From contig NC_085851.1 in NCBI RefSeq assembly GCF_020906515.1, forward strand, positions 2,852,001 to 2,916,000: a stretch of 64,000 nt of DNA, in the 5' to 3' direction. The DNA is from Vanrija pseudolonga (taxonomy: Eukaryota; Basidiomycota; Tremellomycetes; Trichosporonales; Trichosporonaceae). A program made the translations under genes and the position numbers. The notes under the pieces are model-generated. The model searched no databases. It was not told where the DNA came from and worked only from the letters and a program-made list of their open reading frames with translations. Shown here in pieces: positions 10,602-21,221 of this stretch (position 1 is its first letter; each line of letters opens with the position of its first letter).

Positions 10602-11379
10602 ATGTCTACAATGGACCAGATATACGGGCTCGAGGATGTTCACCTGCATGGCAATGCTCGCGGTGGAGACAGGTATCATCGCGATTGGCTTGAAGCTGTG
10701 GGGCACGCGAGACACCACAACCCTCACCTCCCGACTCACGAGCAGACGATGTACGCTACCCTCGACTTCTTTGGTGCTGTCAACCCTCCTCACATTGTTG
10801 TTCGTCCCTCCAATGTGAAGGCGACTCTCATCGACCTTCGCCTCGTGGACTTCAAGGCGTGGTCCCAGGAATGCGGCATGCCACCCCCAACGGGCCAAGA
10901 CGTAAGTTAGGATTCTGTTTGTAGGATAGCAACCCACAACCAACCAGATGTTCGACGATCTTCTCCAATTGCCCCCTGAGGAGAACGACCCGGATCAGCG
11001 CCCAGTGCTCCTCGCCAAGGCCCTTATCGACAAGATCGAGAAGCGACGCCGGAAGATCGACTATAATGCGGACCAGGCCACCCTGCTCATCCACGGCTTT
11101 TGGGCCTGGTATCACGACCTTCAAGACATTCCAGAGCAACTCAACCTAATCCCTGTTGTCTTCGCTGGTCTCAATCTCCACTACCACACATCTGGCCCCA
11201 AGGACGGAGTGCTTCGCTACATTCTCGAACTCTGCCTCCACTACGACGCTGCGCGCACCATTATCTTCCCACCTTGTGTGGCATCGACAAAGGCCAAGAT
11301 TCCCTTCTCATTCTACAGCTACACTTTCTCCGCAAGCCGGTGCGTGGGCTGCTTCTTTCGCGGCTCGAAGTGCGAATGA
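10602..11379 (+). CDS. Unknown protein, paralogue A of a local family
   Basis: No family recognised. Two exons (10602-10901, 10948-11379) join in phase to give 243 aa. The N-terminal exon has ATLIDLRLVDFKAW near its end. Exon 2 opens MFDDLLQ, then ATLLIHGFWAW, KDGVLRYILELCLHYDAART and, at the C-terminus, IPFSFYSYTFS followed by CVGCFFRGSKC. These blocks recur in the gene at 15502-16079, so they are under shared constraint. The C-terminal CVGC plus a further Cys could bind metal or form disulfides (guess). No signal peptide or membrane segment is seen, so it is probably cytosolic or nuclear. The ATG at 10602 is the first in frame; a later ATG at 10749 aligns better with the paralogue's start. 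A 15-bp minisatellite lies 49 bp after the stop. Confidence 0.72.
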
Positions 11380-11698
11380 ACAGCCCGACGCATGAAGCGG
11401 CTTCCGGTCGCGTTGCACCAACCACACGTCCAAGTCTCTCAAGTCCAAGGCTCTAAAGTCCAAGTCTCTCAAGTCCAAGTCTCTCAAGTTCAAGTCTCCC
11501 AAGTCCAGGTCTCTCAAGTTCAAGTCTCTCAAGTCCAAGTCTCTCGATGGGAGTGGCAGATTTCGTATGCATGTAAATGTCGTGACAAATTCTCTCTACG
11601 CACTAACAACGATTGCTGTCGACAAACTGCTGAGTGGTGGTGCATGCACAGTACGACTTACAACCGTCTGAGGCATCACGAGGTTTGGGTGAACCTCC
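11380..11698. other. Intergenic region holding a minisatellite
   Basis: About 320 bp between paralogue A and the next unknown gene. It holds the 15-bp tandem repeat at 11428-11547; the remaining 150 bp should be the promoter of the gene starting at 11699. A frame reading through the repeat from 11392 gives only a Val-Gln-Val-Ser-Gln pentapeptide repeat and is not taken as a gene. Confidence 0.5.
11428..11547 (+). repeat. 15-bp minisatellite, eight units
   Basis: Eight tandem copies of a GTCCAAGTCTCTCAA-like unit, with one to four changes in some copies (for example GTCCAAGGCTCTAAA in the second). Being 15 bp long, it stays open in several frames on both strands. It lies in the 3' region of paralogue A and upstream of the gene starting at 11699. 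Confidence 0.93.
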
Positions 11699-14124
11699 AT
11701 GCTGGTGTCAACGGTATGTCCATCAACGACTGCTCAGTGCATAACCCACGACCTATCTTCATAGCGACAAAGAACCCCAGTCGTACCTCATCTGGTTGCC
11801 TTACATCTACGAGGTGAGTTTCGCATCATCATCGTTGACTGGGTCAGCCAAGGTTTCGGACAACTTATTCACAATATGGCTCGCACTCGAGCTCAAGCAC
11901 CTCGCTTCACTGGGGCATTCTAGCACCCGCAGGTCAGAGCATGACCTGCTCAACACGTGGAACAACTACAAGGACCTGGGACGCGTTGAGCACCCACGCA
12001 ATTTCCGCGAACCAGACTTTGAGAGCGGCTGCCAGCAGATCGCTGGCAAGGTCGAAGAGCTTATGAAGGTGAGAGAAGCAAGGCGATTCACGGTTAACGC
12101 TAGTTCTTCGACATTGGTGCCGACGAGGTGCTGTGGATGGCCCGCTTCGCCATCTCCCCAGAGCCGGAGGCTCTGCTGAAGGTCTGGAGGCGCGACGGCC
12201 TCGACGAGCGCATCGTGGTCAGGGGCGCAGCGACCATCGTCCGCTGGGTGATGGCCGCCGAGCTCGGCTACTTTGCCGACCGGCCGTAAGTTTCCCTTCA
12301 ATAGTCGTCAACGCTGACCTAGAAGCGCGTGGAACGGCCGGCCGACCGGGGCCACGATGCGCCAGGAGCTGCAGTCTAGGACTGCCAGCTCCGACATGCA
12401 CGACAGCTGGTTCGCCGTACCCCAAAACCTCAAGGACCTCAAGCAGGGTCAGGGCCAGCTGCCCTACAACCCTGTGGAGGCCCGCATTTACTTTGCCCGT
12501 GCCTTGGTCCGTCGCGACGAGGACCACGTCTTGACGGTCAAGGTGCGTTATGATTGCCACTCACGCTGACCATGACAGGCCTTCGAGGACGCCTGCGAGG
12601 CGCAAGGCGTCACGTTCGACGAGGGAGCCAGCTTGATTGGCCTTGCTCCCTTCGAGTGGGCCAACCACAACCAGCTCACCGTCGGGTCCCGTCTCGTGAT
12701 CCACGGCCGTATGTCACCTCGTTGGCGGCTCGCTCTGACTCATCTGCAGTCGCCTGGCTTCGTGCCCGTGGCCGTGGCCAGGGGTCGATGTACACGACTT
12801 ATGCCAAGTTTGTGTTTTGCGTCGAGCGCAACGCGGGTTGCGAACACATGACGCCAGATGAGACCGAGCGTCTCGAAAAGTAAGCTCTCGACGTGATATA
12901 AACGATTGCTAACATCGTAGGCTGGCTCTGGAAGACCCGGTCATCGAGCCCAGGGAGATCCGCCAGGCCTTCCCGAACCACCCCACGGCAAGGACCTGGG
13001 AGTACATGCGCCGTCTGAGGTATGAGAGCCCCACAGCGAAAGGGGCTCATACAAGGGGCTCCAGGTCGCGTGAGTGGGACTGCGGCGGAGCGTTACTGAC
13101 AATCAGGTTTGGCGACCACCTTGGACGATCGCCTTGGTCTGCGCCGCGGTGACGGCAGGATCTTTGGCGTACCAGGAGTGCGTGGAGCGCATCCTTCGAC
13201 GCCGCTTCACCATTATGGGCCTTCTGGAGGAGGTCGTCGACGTGACTCGGGCTACCCAGAAGGCACGCCTGAGTTTCGACGTTTCCTACGTCAAGAAGGC
13301 CGACGAGAGGCGACCAAGGTACTCCTTCGACTCCAAAGCGCAGTCGGAGAAGGCGCTGAAGTTTGGAGGTGCCTTCCACAAGGCGTACTCGAACTGCGGC
13401 GCTGTGCCGCCATACCTCCTCGCCACGACGGAGGAGTTCGACGGGATCGTCCAGGGCCCTGCCAACCTGGACTTTTCCATGGCGATGATCGCGGCTTTTG
13501 CGTGGTTCGGCGAGCACTACTGCGCCGAGGAGTCCAGGGCGGAGCAGAGCTCCTCGCCCATGCGTTTCATCTTGCCCTTCGGGGTGCTCCAGGGCGACCG
13601 CGACACCCCGGTGTCGTCACGACTCCTCGTCCCTCTGTGGATGGTAAGTGTATGGTATGAAGCATGCTGACAGACTTAGGAGGAGGCTGTGGTCGACATG
13701 TTCGCGAAGAAGCTGGCTGAGAAGGGCCAGGAGCTGGAGGGGCTCACAGACCGCCAGAAAGTCGAGCGGTTGAACCCCGTCCTCGTCCCCATAGACGAGG
13801 CCAGCTGTACACGGTGGAGGTGAACGCGACCCTTCCCCGCCACGGCAAGAACTGCCGCCTGGTTCCTCTGCTCGAGCAGGTCAGTGGCGAGTTCAAGTTT
13901 GCGACTAACTATAGCAGATGAACCGCAAACAGAAGCGAAAGTCATGCTGGGACATCAGTCCCGGGCTCGCGACCCACCTGGCGGCCAACCGTTTCAGGTG
14001 GTCTACGGTGTGTACCTATCGCGGTCTGGACACAACTGACTTGTTGCAGGCCCACGTACCGAGCAAGAAGCTCGACGGGGCCGATGTCGCCAAGTATTGC
14101 CCGCAAGCTGCGCAGGGCCAATAG
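11699..14124 (+). CDS. Unknown large protein with a possible frameshift near its end
   Basis: No family recognised. Exons 11699-11713, 11765-11813, 11848-12068, 12104-12285, 12323-12542, 12579-12708, 12750-12879, 12921-13069, 13159-13643 and 13680 onward keep one frame with strong G/C third positions. The first nine give 527 codons. Visible segments: WLALELKHLASLGH, FFDIGADEVLWMARFA, IVRWVMAAELGYFAD, HPTARTWEYMRRLRYE (shared with the minus-strand gene at 14407-14881), FSMAMIAAFAWFGEHYC and MRFILPFGVLQGDRDTPV. In exon ten the frame meets a stop at 13821-13823, but coding bias continues one base out of frame (QLYTVEVNATLPRHGKNC) through two more well-formed introns to a stop at 14122-14124. This suggests a one-base loss near 13800 or a read error. 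The join across 13070-13158 (89 nt) is the least certain intron. No membrane segments are evident. Confidence 0.6.
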
Positions 14125-14406
14125 CCCTGACGAGTCCCGCCATGACAACGCTCTCACACGAGAGCGCGCGCCACGTCCGCCCCCCATTCCCACCACCTAC
14201 CGGGCGCCCCCCCCACCGCATACGACTCGCACTGTGATCACAATATTGGACTTCTATTGTCGTTGTACTCAAAGCATGTTATAATCTGTACAGCACAATT
14301 ATCATCACGCTGTCGGTGGTACCGTGACCAGTGCGGAAACTTCATGCAAAGTACGGACGGGGTACAAGTGAGCTGTAATACAATTCGTCACCATGTCGCC
14401 TGGGCC

Positions 14407-14881
14407 TCAAGCTTCCTCCTCGCTGCCGTACTCGTCGTACGAGTCGTACGCGTCGTCGTACACGCCGTCTGGGTCATCGTTACCCAGTCCAGCAATGCCA
14501 AAACGGCCTTGCACCGTCTGGGCGCGGTCTAAAGTCAGCCATGTCTCAAAAAGTTGCTTACGGGACTGGAAGCCCTTGACGTGGTGCGTCTCGTACCGGA
14601 GACGCCATATGTAGTCCCATGTCCGAGCCGTGGGGTGGCCGGGGAACAACTTACGAATGTGTTCTGGCGACACGACACGCTTTTCGCGGGCCATCCTGTG
14701 ATGCTGGCACACTGCGATAGCTCAGAACTCGGCTTTGGCTGGTACATTGTCCCAAGCCTCGTACGCTGCGGGCGGAATCTGACGTACATACAATGGAGCA
14801 TGCAGAGTGCACGGTTCGCTGATCGCTGCGCCCCTTCGTGCCTGGAACCAAATACTGGGGCAAGCCGGCCAGTCCAGTCAT
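14407..14881 (-). CDS. Unknown small protein sharing the HPTARTW domain
   Basis: No family recognised. The well-supported part runs from about 14705 down to the stop at 14407-14409: CQHHRMAREKRVVSPEHIRK, then LFPGHPTARTWDYIWRLRYE and THHVKGFQS. It is followed by a short intron (GTAAGC...CTGACTTTAG) and an acidic, Tyr-rich tail ending in Ser-Glu-Glu-Glu-Ala. The central block matches residues in the plus-strand gene at 12921-13069 over about 39 positions, roughly half of them identical by eye. Upstream, an intron of about 34 nt would join an exon starting at the ATG at 14881; that exon has weak coding character, so the N-terminus is uncertain. It may be a stand-alone short gene or a relic of the larger protein's gene. 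Confidence 0.45.
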
Positions 14882-15501
14882 CCCGGGCCCAGTCTTGCGT
14901 GTCTCGTCTTCCTCGTCTTCCTTGTCTTCCTCCCCCATTCACCCACCCACCCGAACCCCCTCCCCCCTCCGCCCCACGGATATGTATAAAAGTATGCCAC
15001 TCTTTCGTCCTTTAACTCATCGTCTTCTCTTTCTCCCACTCATCCTCAACTTGGTTGCCACCGGTTGGCAACTCTCATTCGATTTCGCTCTTCACCTTCA
15101 TCAACATCCTTCGCTTCAAGTAAGGGCCACTGCTCCCACTATTGTTAATGCTAACGCAGCGCACAAACAGTCAGAGCAACTGTCGTTCATAGACGTGTCT
15201 TCCTCGCCACCCGTACAACCTCTTCGCCTTCCTTCGTTGTTGTCAAGGCTTCCTTGCACAACTTGTCGTCTGCTCGCCTCCAGTGCGTAGAGGTGTCGTC
15301 CATCTTCGGGGCGCCACTGACACTTGCTGCTGTAGGGAGTTCACCACATCCAACATCGTTCTGCACCAAGGCTGGCCTGTCCTTGCCTTCCTCACCTTAC
15401 TTTACAGAGAATCTGGTAAGTTCCACGACACAGAGCGCAGCGAGGTTCTTGATGTTGACAATGCACGCAGAACCGGTGTGGCTGCCATCCACTTTACTAC
15501 A
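14882..15501 (+). promoter_or_regulatory. Promoter and intron-bearing leader of paralogue B
   Basis: A TATAAAAG box lies at 14985-14992, followed by pyrimidine-rich DNA resembling that ahead of paralogue A. Three well-formed introns can be placed before the start codon: 15120-15159 (ends GCTAACGCAG), 15283-15335 and 15416-15470 (GTAAGT...ACGCAG). The exons between them contain no in-frame ATG that joins to the coding frame, so they are read as 5' untranslated. Confidence 0.5.
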
Positions 15502-16079
15502 ATGAACACCTGTCGCCACCAGGCAGCCAGTCGCCCTGAGGTGCCGCCTTTCTTCGTCTGCGTCAGGTACCCCCTCCGAGCGACCCTCTTCGATCTCCGT
15601 GTTGCGGACCTGAAGGCGGCTCACCCGTCTATCACTGGCAAGGAGGTGAACATGCTTAGTGGCTCTCCCCCGAATGCTACTAACGCAACCAGGTGTTCGA
15701 GGATCTGCTTCAAATTGAGGACGGCAAGGACATAAGCATTGTGGGTCTCCAGAAGACTGTCATCGACGACCTTCACCTCAAGTTCGACAGCAAGCTCGAG
15801 TCAATGACTCCCGACGAGGCTGCCATGGTTATCCACTCTTTCTGGGCGTGGAGCCTGCCCGAGGACAATGTTCCCGCCCAGCTCAAGTTCGACCACGACC
15901 TTCCGAAGGACGGTCACCTTCGCTACATTCTCGAGGTGATCTTCCACTACGACAAGGCCCGCACCACACACTCTATGGTTTGCGATGGCTCGAGGAACGG
16001 CACCATTCCTTTCTCGTTCTACAACTCGACCTTCTCCCAGGAGAAGTGTGTGGGATGCTTCATGCGTGGCTCGGCGTGA
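15502..16079 (+). CDS. Unknown protein, paralogue B of a local family
   Basis: No family recognised. Exons 15502-15645 and 15693-16079 give 176 aa. It matches paralogue A (10602-11379) block for block: PPFFVCV...RATLFDLRVADLKA in exon 1, then FEDLLQ, AAMVIHSFWAW, KDGHLRYILEVIFHYDKART, IPFSFYNSTFS and CVGCFMRGSA at the end. The intron falls at the same place, before F-[DE]-DLLQ, which shows common descent. B lacks about 12 residues that A has before KDG, and lacks A's final Cys. The start is the first ATG in the first coding exon, placed like the internal ATG of A. It lies 5 kb from A in the same direction, with two unrelated unknown genes between. Confidence 0.72.
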
Positions 16080-16406
16080 GACACGCGGTACGACCCAAGA
16101 CCATGGCTCAGGGAAGATGCAGCGTCCTCTCCTCAGAAGTGGGATCACTGTACCCTACCAGTTCCGTAGCGCAGTACATGCATTCAATGAGTGATAGAGA
16201 TATCTGCTTGTGAGCTTGTGTTTCGCCGACGACGCATCTGGGTCAGCTCGTATTCACTCCCCTCCAAGGCACGACCTGCCACGAACACTTGGGTGGGTAG
16301 TTTGCTTCCGTTAAGTAATGCCCTCACGATTCAATGTTGTTCGACGCGACTATCTTGCCAAAAGTTGGAATCGCTCATCCACATTCACACTTTCTGCCAG
16401 CACGCA
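16080..16406. other. Intergenic region between paralogue B and ORC3
   Basis: About 330 bp with the 3' end of paralogue B and the ORC3 promoter. I see no TATA box, repeat or RNA gene here. Confidence 0.5.
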
Positions 16407-18399
16407 ATGGGCAACGACTTTCACTCCCTCAGTCAGGTATGGTCGTGTTAGAGTTCCAGTGCCCTAACTGCCCTCCCCAGGGAGTCTTTGTTGTCCCGTT
16501 TCAGCCTCCATCAAACAAAGCTGGGCCATCCAACTTGCAACCGCTGGACGAGATCTACGACAAGGCGTACCAACACTTTCAAGCTGCCTACGATGTGAGT
16601 ATCCCAGAGGGAGTGGTGCTCTGACTCTACACAGTCGTATGAAGAGCAGTTTACAGCCGAGCTGCTCGATGGGATCAGATCGTGGTTGGACGAGTGCGAC
16701 ACCCCGCGGCCCCTCAAGGCGCCCTTCGAGGTGCAACGTCTGCACATTGCCCTTGTCCAAGGTGAGTCCCACCACCGAGATGCAGCATGCATGCTGACGT
16801 ACTTAGGCGTCTCGTCGGCTCTGATCCCAGGCCTCACGTCGACGACTCGACATGCGGTAACCGTCAACGGACGGGACGTGTCCGACCTTGCGTCGGCGAC
16901 ACGCGCCGTCGCGGTCGGGTTCCTCGGTGAAGCTGTACGTGTCTCGGTGTGGTCGGGTCTAAACTTCCAGGCATTGGCGTCGAAGAAGGCTGGCCGGACC
17001 CCGATGGAGGAAGTCCAGAGGTGGTGGCAGGGTTTGAACGACCGTGAGTTGTCGGCGGCGAGAACTGTCCGCTCACCGTCAGGTGACCCGCTCCTCCTGC
17101 ACATCCAACAAGCCCAGCTCATCTCTGCGACTGTTCTATCTGAACTGATATACATCATGAAGTAGGTTCCAATGGTCGTGCTCTGAAGTTGACCCTAGCC
17201 TCTACCCCAGTCTCCCCTTCCGCCTGTTGCTGGACGTGCCCTCTGTCGGGCACTTCCTATCGACTTGGACCTTGATCGAGCCCACTGAAATCGACCTGAG
17301 CATCCTGACTCTGGGACGGTCAAGAAAGCGCAACGCAGGTGTGAATGCCATTCTTCAGGTGAGCTGGCGTCAATCGCCCCCGTGCTAACGCTGCAGGCTG
17401 CTGTTGACTCCTCTGTTACTCTACTCAGCGTCACTCGTGAGCTTGCCGAGCAGCTCAAGCGCGACGAGGAGACAATCGGAGGGGGTGGTGCTAGCACACT
17501 CAAGTCGCTCAAGTGGCTTGCGCTTCAGCATCGCTTCAACTCTCCCCTTGCTGCCTTGGCGGAGAGCGAAATGACCGAGCAGTGAGTCGCCTGCGCCTCC
17601 ACAGACACTGACCTGAACAGGCAACTGCAAGATCTGCAAACAATAGCAGATGCAGTCAAGGATGGTCATCGCGTTCCTGGAGGAGATATCTTTGCGCTCG
17701 ACTCAAACCCCAACCTCCTTACCGTGAGTGCACGTGCAACTTGCTATGCTAACGCTTCAGGTCACGGACCCCGCTCCACGAATGTCGATCCTCTCGTCGC
17801 TCGCCAAACCAGACACATTTTGGCCCATCACAAGCAACGGCGTGGACGCCTCGACCCAGAACTCGGCCGAGGACGAACAATCATCAGAGGACGAGGAGGT
17901 CGTTACACCTCGCAAGTCTGGTCGAAGCCGCCCCGCGAATGACTACCTCAAGATGTCGGGGCAGACGACCAGGAAGAAGAGGAAGCCGCAGCCACAGGCC
18001 GAGGGCCAGCCACACGCCGTCAATGGCGGGTTTGTGGACTTGTCTACCCCGCAGCCTTTCAAGGAGACCGAGACACTATTCTCCCTGTGGCAGTCAGCGG
18101 GGAGGAACGTCAACCTCTGGGACTGGCTGGAAGGCTTCCGAGGGGAGCTCACTGGCGCGGCAAAGGAGAACGGTGACGACGAGGAGGCTCCGGCGTCCGA
18201 GCGCCGTAGCAAGCGGAAGCGAGGAGACGATGATGAGGACGGTGGCAAGCCCGAGCTCAGCGAGGAGGCGCAGCAGCGTCTTCACGCGGCTTTTATCCGC
18301 TTCGTCGAGGAGGCAAGGATGCTGGGCTTGGTGCGGGCCAGAGCCAAGGGGACGCGAAAGAAGACGGACGAGGTGGCCAAGGGGGTGTTGCTGGTGTGA
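16407..18399 (+). CDS. ORC3: Origin recognition complex subunit 3
   Basis: Subunit of the nuclear ORC that marks replication origins and loads MCM. Eight exons (16407-16436, 16481-16594, 16635-16761, 16807-17161, 17211-17358, 17397-17581, 17621-17723, 17761-18399) give 566 aa, a little shorter than yeast Orc3 (616). The N-terminus reads MGNDFHSLSQ-GVFVVPFQPP, then LDEIYDKAYQHFQAAYDSYE. The middle holds the ORC3 insert-type helices (LPFRLLLDVPSVGHFLSTW). A charged, low-complexity stretch with EDEQSSEDEE follows. The C-terminal winged-helix part has LWQSAGRNVNLWDWLEGF and LHAAFIRFVEEARMLGLVR, ending KKTDEVAKGVLLV, which matches the end of ORC3 proteins. It is followed after 183 bp by the XRCC2-like gene on the same strand. 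Confidence 0.85.
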
Positions 18400-18582
18400 G
18401 AGGGGTCTGGGCACACGCCTGCTTGTATCTATACGGCTTTCTTGTATGCATTTACGATACAGAGACTGGCGAGTTGAGGAGGCTGCGGCGCTGTGGTGCA
18501 GACGCGCAGGTAAACAAATGATGATGTCACCTGGTGGAGGGCGATTGTTTTCTCTCTTGCACTCTTCTCCTCAGCGCCCACG

Positions 18583-19850
18583 ATGGCAACAGACACAAAC
18601 TCTGCAATACAAACAACAGCAAGCCTTCTGGCCGAGGTGGAGACTGGACGAGCTTCAGAAGTAGGCACCAGGTCACCCACAGCATCTCAGCTAACGTACT
18701 GCAGATAGCACTTGCGCTACGATACAACAGTACGCCGCGTCCCCTTCCTCCCGCGCTGACTCCCCAGCGTCACCCCCCGGTCCGACGTTCGTTCCCGAGC
18801 TCGATGAGGTCATCCTCGCTGCGCGACCCCACCCGGGCGGGTCAAGCCTGCAGCGCGGCGACCTGGTGGAGATAGTCGGGCCGAGCGGGGCGGGGAAGAG
18901 CACGCTGTGCGCGTTCCTCCTCATGACGACGCTGCTTCCGCGCTCCTTCCAGCTCGTGACGACACAGGGCGGCGAGGCTGTCGACGTGCCATTAGGAGGG
19001 AGGGATGCACACGCGTACCTCCTCTCTCCGGCCTCCCATCCACCACTCATGCCGCGTATCGAGAGTGCGCTGCGCGCGCACATCGAGACGCGGATAGCGC
19101 ACACACTCGGAGAGAATAACCAGCGCGGCGACCTCCGCGCGCCGCTCATCAGCGCCGCGATCGACGAGCAGATCACGGCGTCCCTGGCCCGGCTCTACGT
19201 CCTCCAACCTCGTCCCCGCGCCATCGGCTGGACATTGGCCCTGCAGCGTGTCCGCCGTCCGCCAGATGACCACCGCACGCCCGACCTCGTCGTGTGCGAC
19301 GGCTTCGCTGACGGCTTCTGGCCCGAACGGTGGGAGGAGGAGAAGGGCGACCGCCGCCGTGGACCCGGCGGCTCGCGTGTGCGCGGCCTGCCTGACGCCG
19401 GGATGAAGGACGTCTGGGACGCCGTCACGGCCTTGCGGCGGGACACGGGCGCCGTCGTCGTGCTCACTGCGCAGGGCTTGCGGGTGGGTTAGCGGATGAA
19501 ACGGCTACTGACCCACTCAGCCGATACCCAACTCGCCCTTCTTCAAGCCCCAACTGCCAGCCCCGTACCCGTCGCCGTTTGCACCGCGCGGGGCAGATCC
19601 AGACCCTCCAACGGCATGGCCGCTTAATATCCAGCTCACCCTCCTCGGCCCGTCGAGGCCGCTGCAGTACCCCGCCGAGACGACGTTGGTGGACGCTCTG
19701 CGTTCTCGCAACCACCCCACACTTCAGGTATTCGACGCCATGGTCCGCGTCGTTGGAGGCAAGGGCCTGGCGGGGACTCTGGCGGGCGCCAAGTGGTCGT
19801 TTGGCGTCGCGAGCCATGGGCTGGTTCCCTTTACTCGTGACGAGAGGTAG
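18583..19850 (+). CDS. RecA/Rad51-paralogue ATPase, XRCC2-like
   Basis: Probable nuclear homologous-recombination factor. Four exons (18583-18660, 18705-18729, 18768-19483, 19521-19850) give 382 aa. After LDEVILAARP comes GDLVEIVGPSGAGKSTLCAF, a Walker A in the XRCC2-type setting. Walker B is PDLVVCDGFADG at about residue 205, and AVVVLTAQGLR matches the strand after Walker B in RecA folds. No N-terminal HhH domain precedes the core, which fits XRCC2 rather than RAD51C, RAD51D or DMC1. The C-terminal exon is Pro-rich with a mixed strand-helix end. The second exon is only 25 nt. It could instead be another divergent Rad51 paralogue; ATPase fold is sure, subtype moderately so. Confidence 0.72.
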
Positions 19851-19992
19851 CAGCACATTCTAAGGCGAGAGGAAGCAGCAGCACATTCTCAAGTAGGTCG
19901 AGCGCTTCATACACTGCTAACCACTGCCAGACATCATCCTACAGACACCATGCATGTATATACCACCGTTACAAATCGTCCTCGACTTCTTC

Positions 19993-21221
19993 TTACAGCT
20001 TGTGGCCAGCCTCCTGGATGGCCTTCTTGACCGCCTCGACAGCGCGCGCGTGCATCTCGCTTCCAGCGGCAACGATACCCTCGTTGCCGGACAGCGTGCG
20101 TCCTCGAGAAAAGTCGAGGGGCTTGCCGTTCATGTCTGTGCAGACGCCACCAGACTCGGCAATGAGGAGGTTTCCAGACGCGTGGTCCCAGATCTTCTCC
20201 TGGTAGTCCTTGCCACCAGAGTACTTGGTGGGGATGCGGAGGTAGACGCCGCCCTCACCGCGAGCGAGGCAGGCGTACTTGGCCTGGCTGTCCATGCGGA
20301 GCGAGGGGCGCTGAACGCCGAGGAGCTCGCCGATGCGCTGCTGGATGCCGTGGGCCGAGTGGCCAGCCTCGACCGACTCGAGGAAGGTGAGGGGGTTGGA
20401 CTCGGGTGGAGTAGGGGGGAGAGTGAGCTTGGTGTACACCTCCTGGTCGAGCGGGCGCGAGTAGCTGCCCTCGCCGCGAACGGCGACCATGAGCACGCCC
20501 TTGCCGTTGGGGATGATCTCTTCGCCAATCTTGGCGGGCTCGGGGCCGAGGTTGGGGCAACCGATGACGCCGAGCTCGACCTGGCCGTCGACGATGAGCG
20601 CGAGGCAGACGGCAAACTGCTGGTGGCGGATGAAGCCCGACGTGCCGTCGACGGGGTCCTGGGGTGTCAGTTGGCGCACATGGATCTCTCAACTCACAAT
20701 GGTCCAGAAGCGGCCGACGGGTCCACCGACCGCCGAGCCAGCATCGACAGCGGCAAGAATCCTGGCATGGGTCAGCACCGTCATGAACCTCCCAAACCCA
20801 CTGCTCCTCGGAGAACTTCTCGTTCTTGCCCCAGCCGTCGACGCGGGTGAAGCCCTCGTTGACGAGGCCGACGACCTTTTCCCTCAGAGGCTGGTTGGCG
20901 CGCAGCTCAGACGTGTCCTCCTCGCCGATGATCTGGTCCTTGGGGTAGTGGGCGAGGAGGTGAAGCGAGATGAGCGCCTGGGCTGAGAGGTCGGCGACTG
21001 GGTGTGAGCTCGGCACTAGCTAACCAACCTACCCGTCACGGGACTCTTGTCCTTCTTGATGACCGTGTCCTTGGACACGAGCGTGTCCTGCACCGACTTG
21101 GTCCTAGAGATCGTCAGTCGCCACCCAGTGTAGAGCCAACGCACAGGTAACAGCCGCGGAGGACGGCTTGGACGGCGAGCTCGGCCTCGGGGACCAGCGT
21201 CTTGAAGGGGAGCGGGGACAT
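19993..21221 (-). CDS. MET22: 3'(2'),5'-bisphosphate nucleotidase
   Basis: Hydrolyses PAP to AMP in sulfate assimilation; the yeast enzyme (Hal2/Met22) is the lithium- and sodium-sensitive target. From the ATG at 21221 (MSPLPFKTLVPEAELAVQAV) follow TKSVQDTLVSKDTVIKKDKS, SLHLLAHYPKDQIIGEED (metal-binding Glu), DPVDGTSGFIRHQQFAVCLA (the D-P-x-D-G-T metal site) and EKIWDHASGNLLIAESGG (the second inositol-phosphatase motif). The end is KKAIQEAGHKL. About four introns. An in-frame upstream ATG at 21320 adds 33 residues rich in Arg, Ser and Thr and without acids, like a mitochondrial presequence. The gene is divergent from NAS2 and convergent with the XRCC2-like gene. Confidence 0.93.

Noticed and set aside
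13074-13670. Separate gene starting at 13074 in the large unknown gene
   Set aside because: There is no ATG at the start; an 89-nt intron joins the same frame to the upstream exon in the right phase, so it is better read as one gene.
19954-20850. 298-residue plus-strand frame over MET22
   Set aside because: Antisense shadow of a well-supported phosphatase gene; no start context or family likeness.
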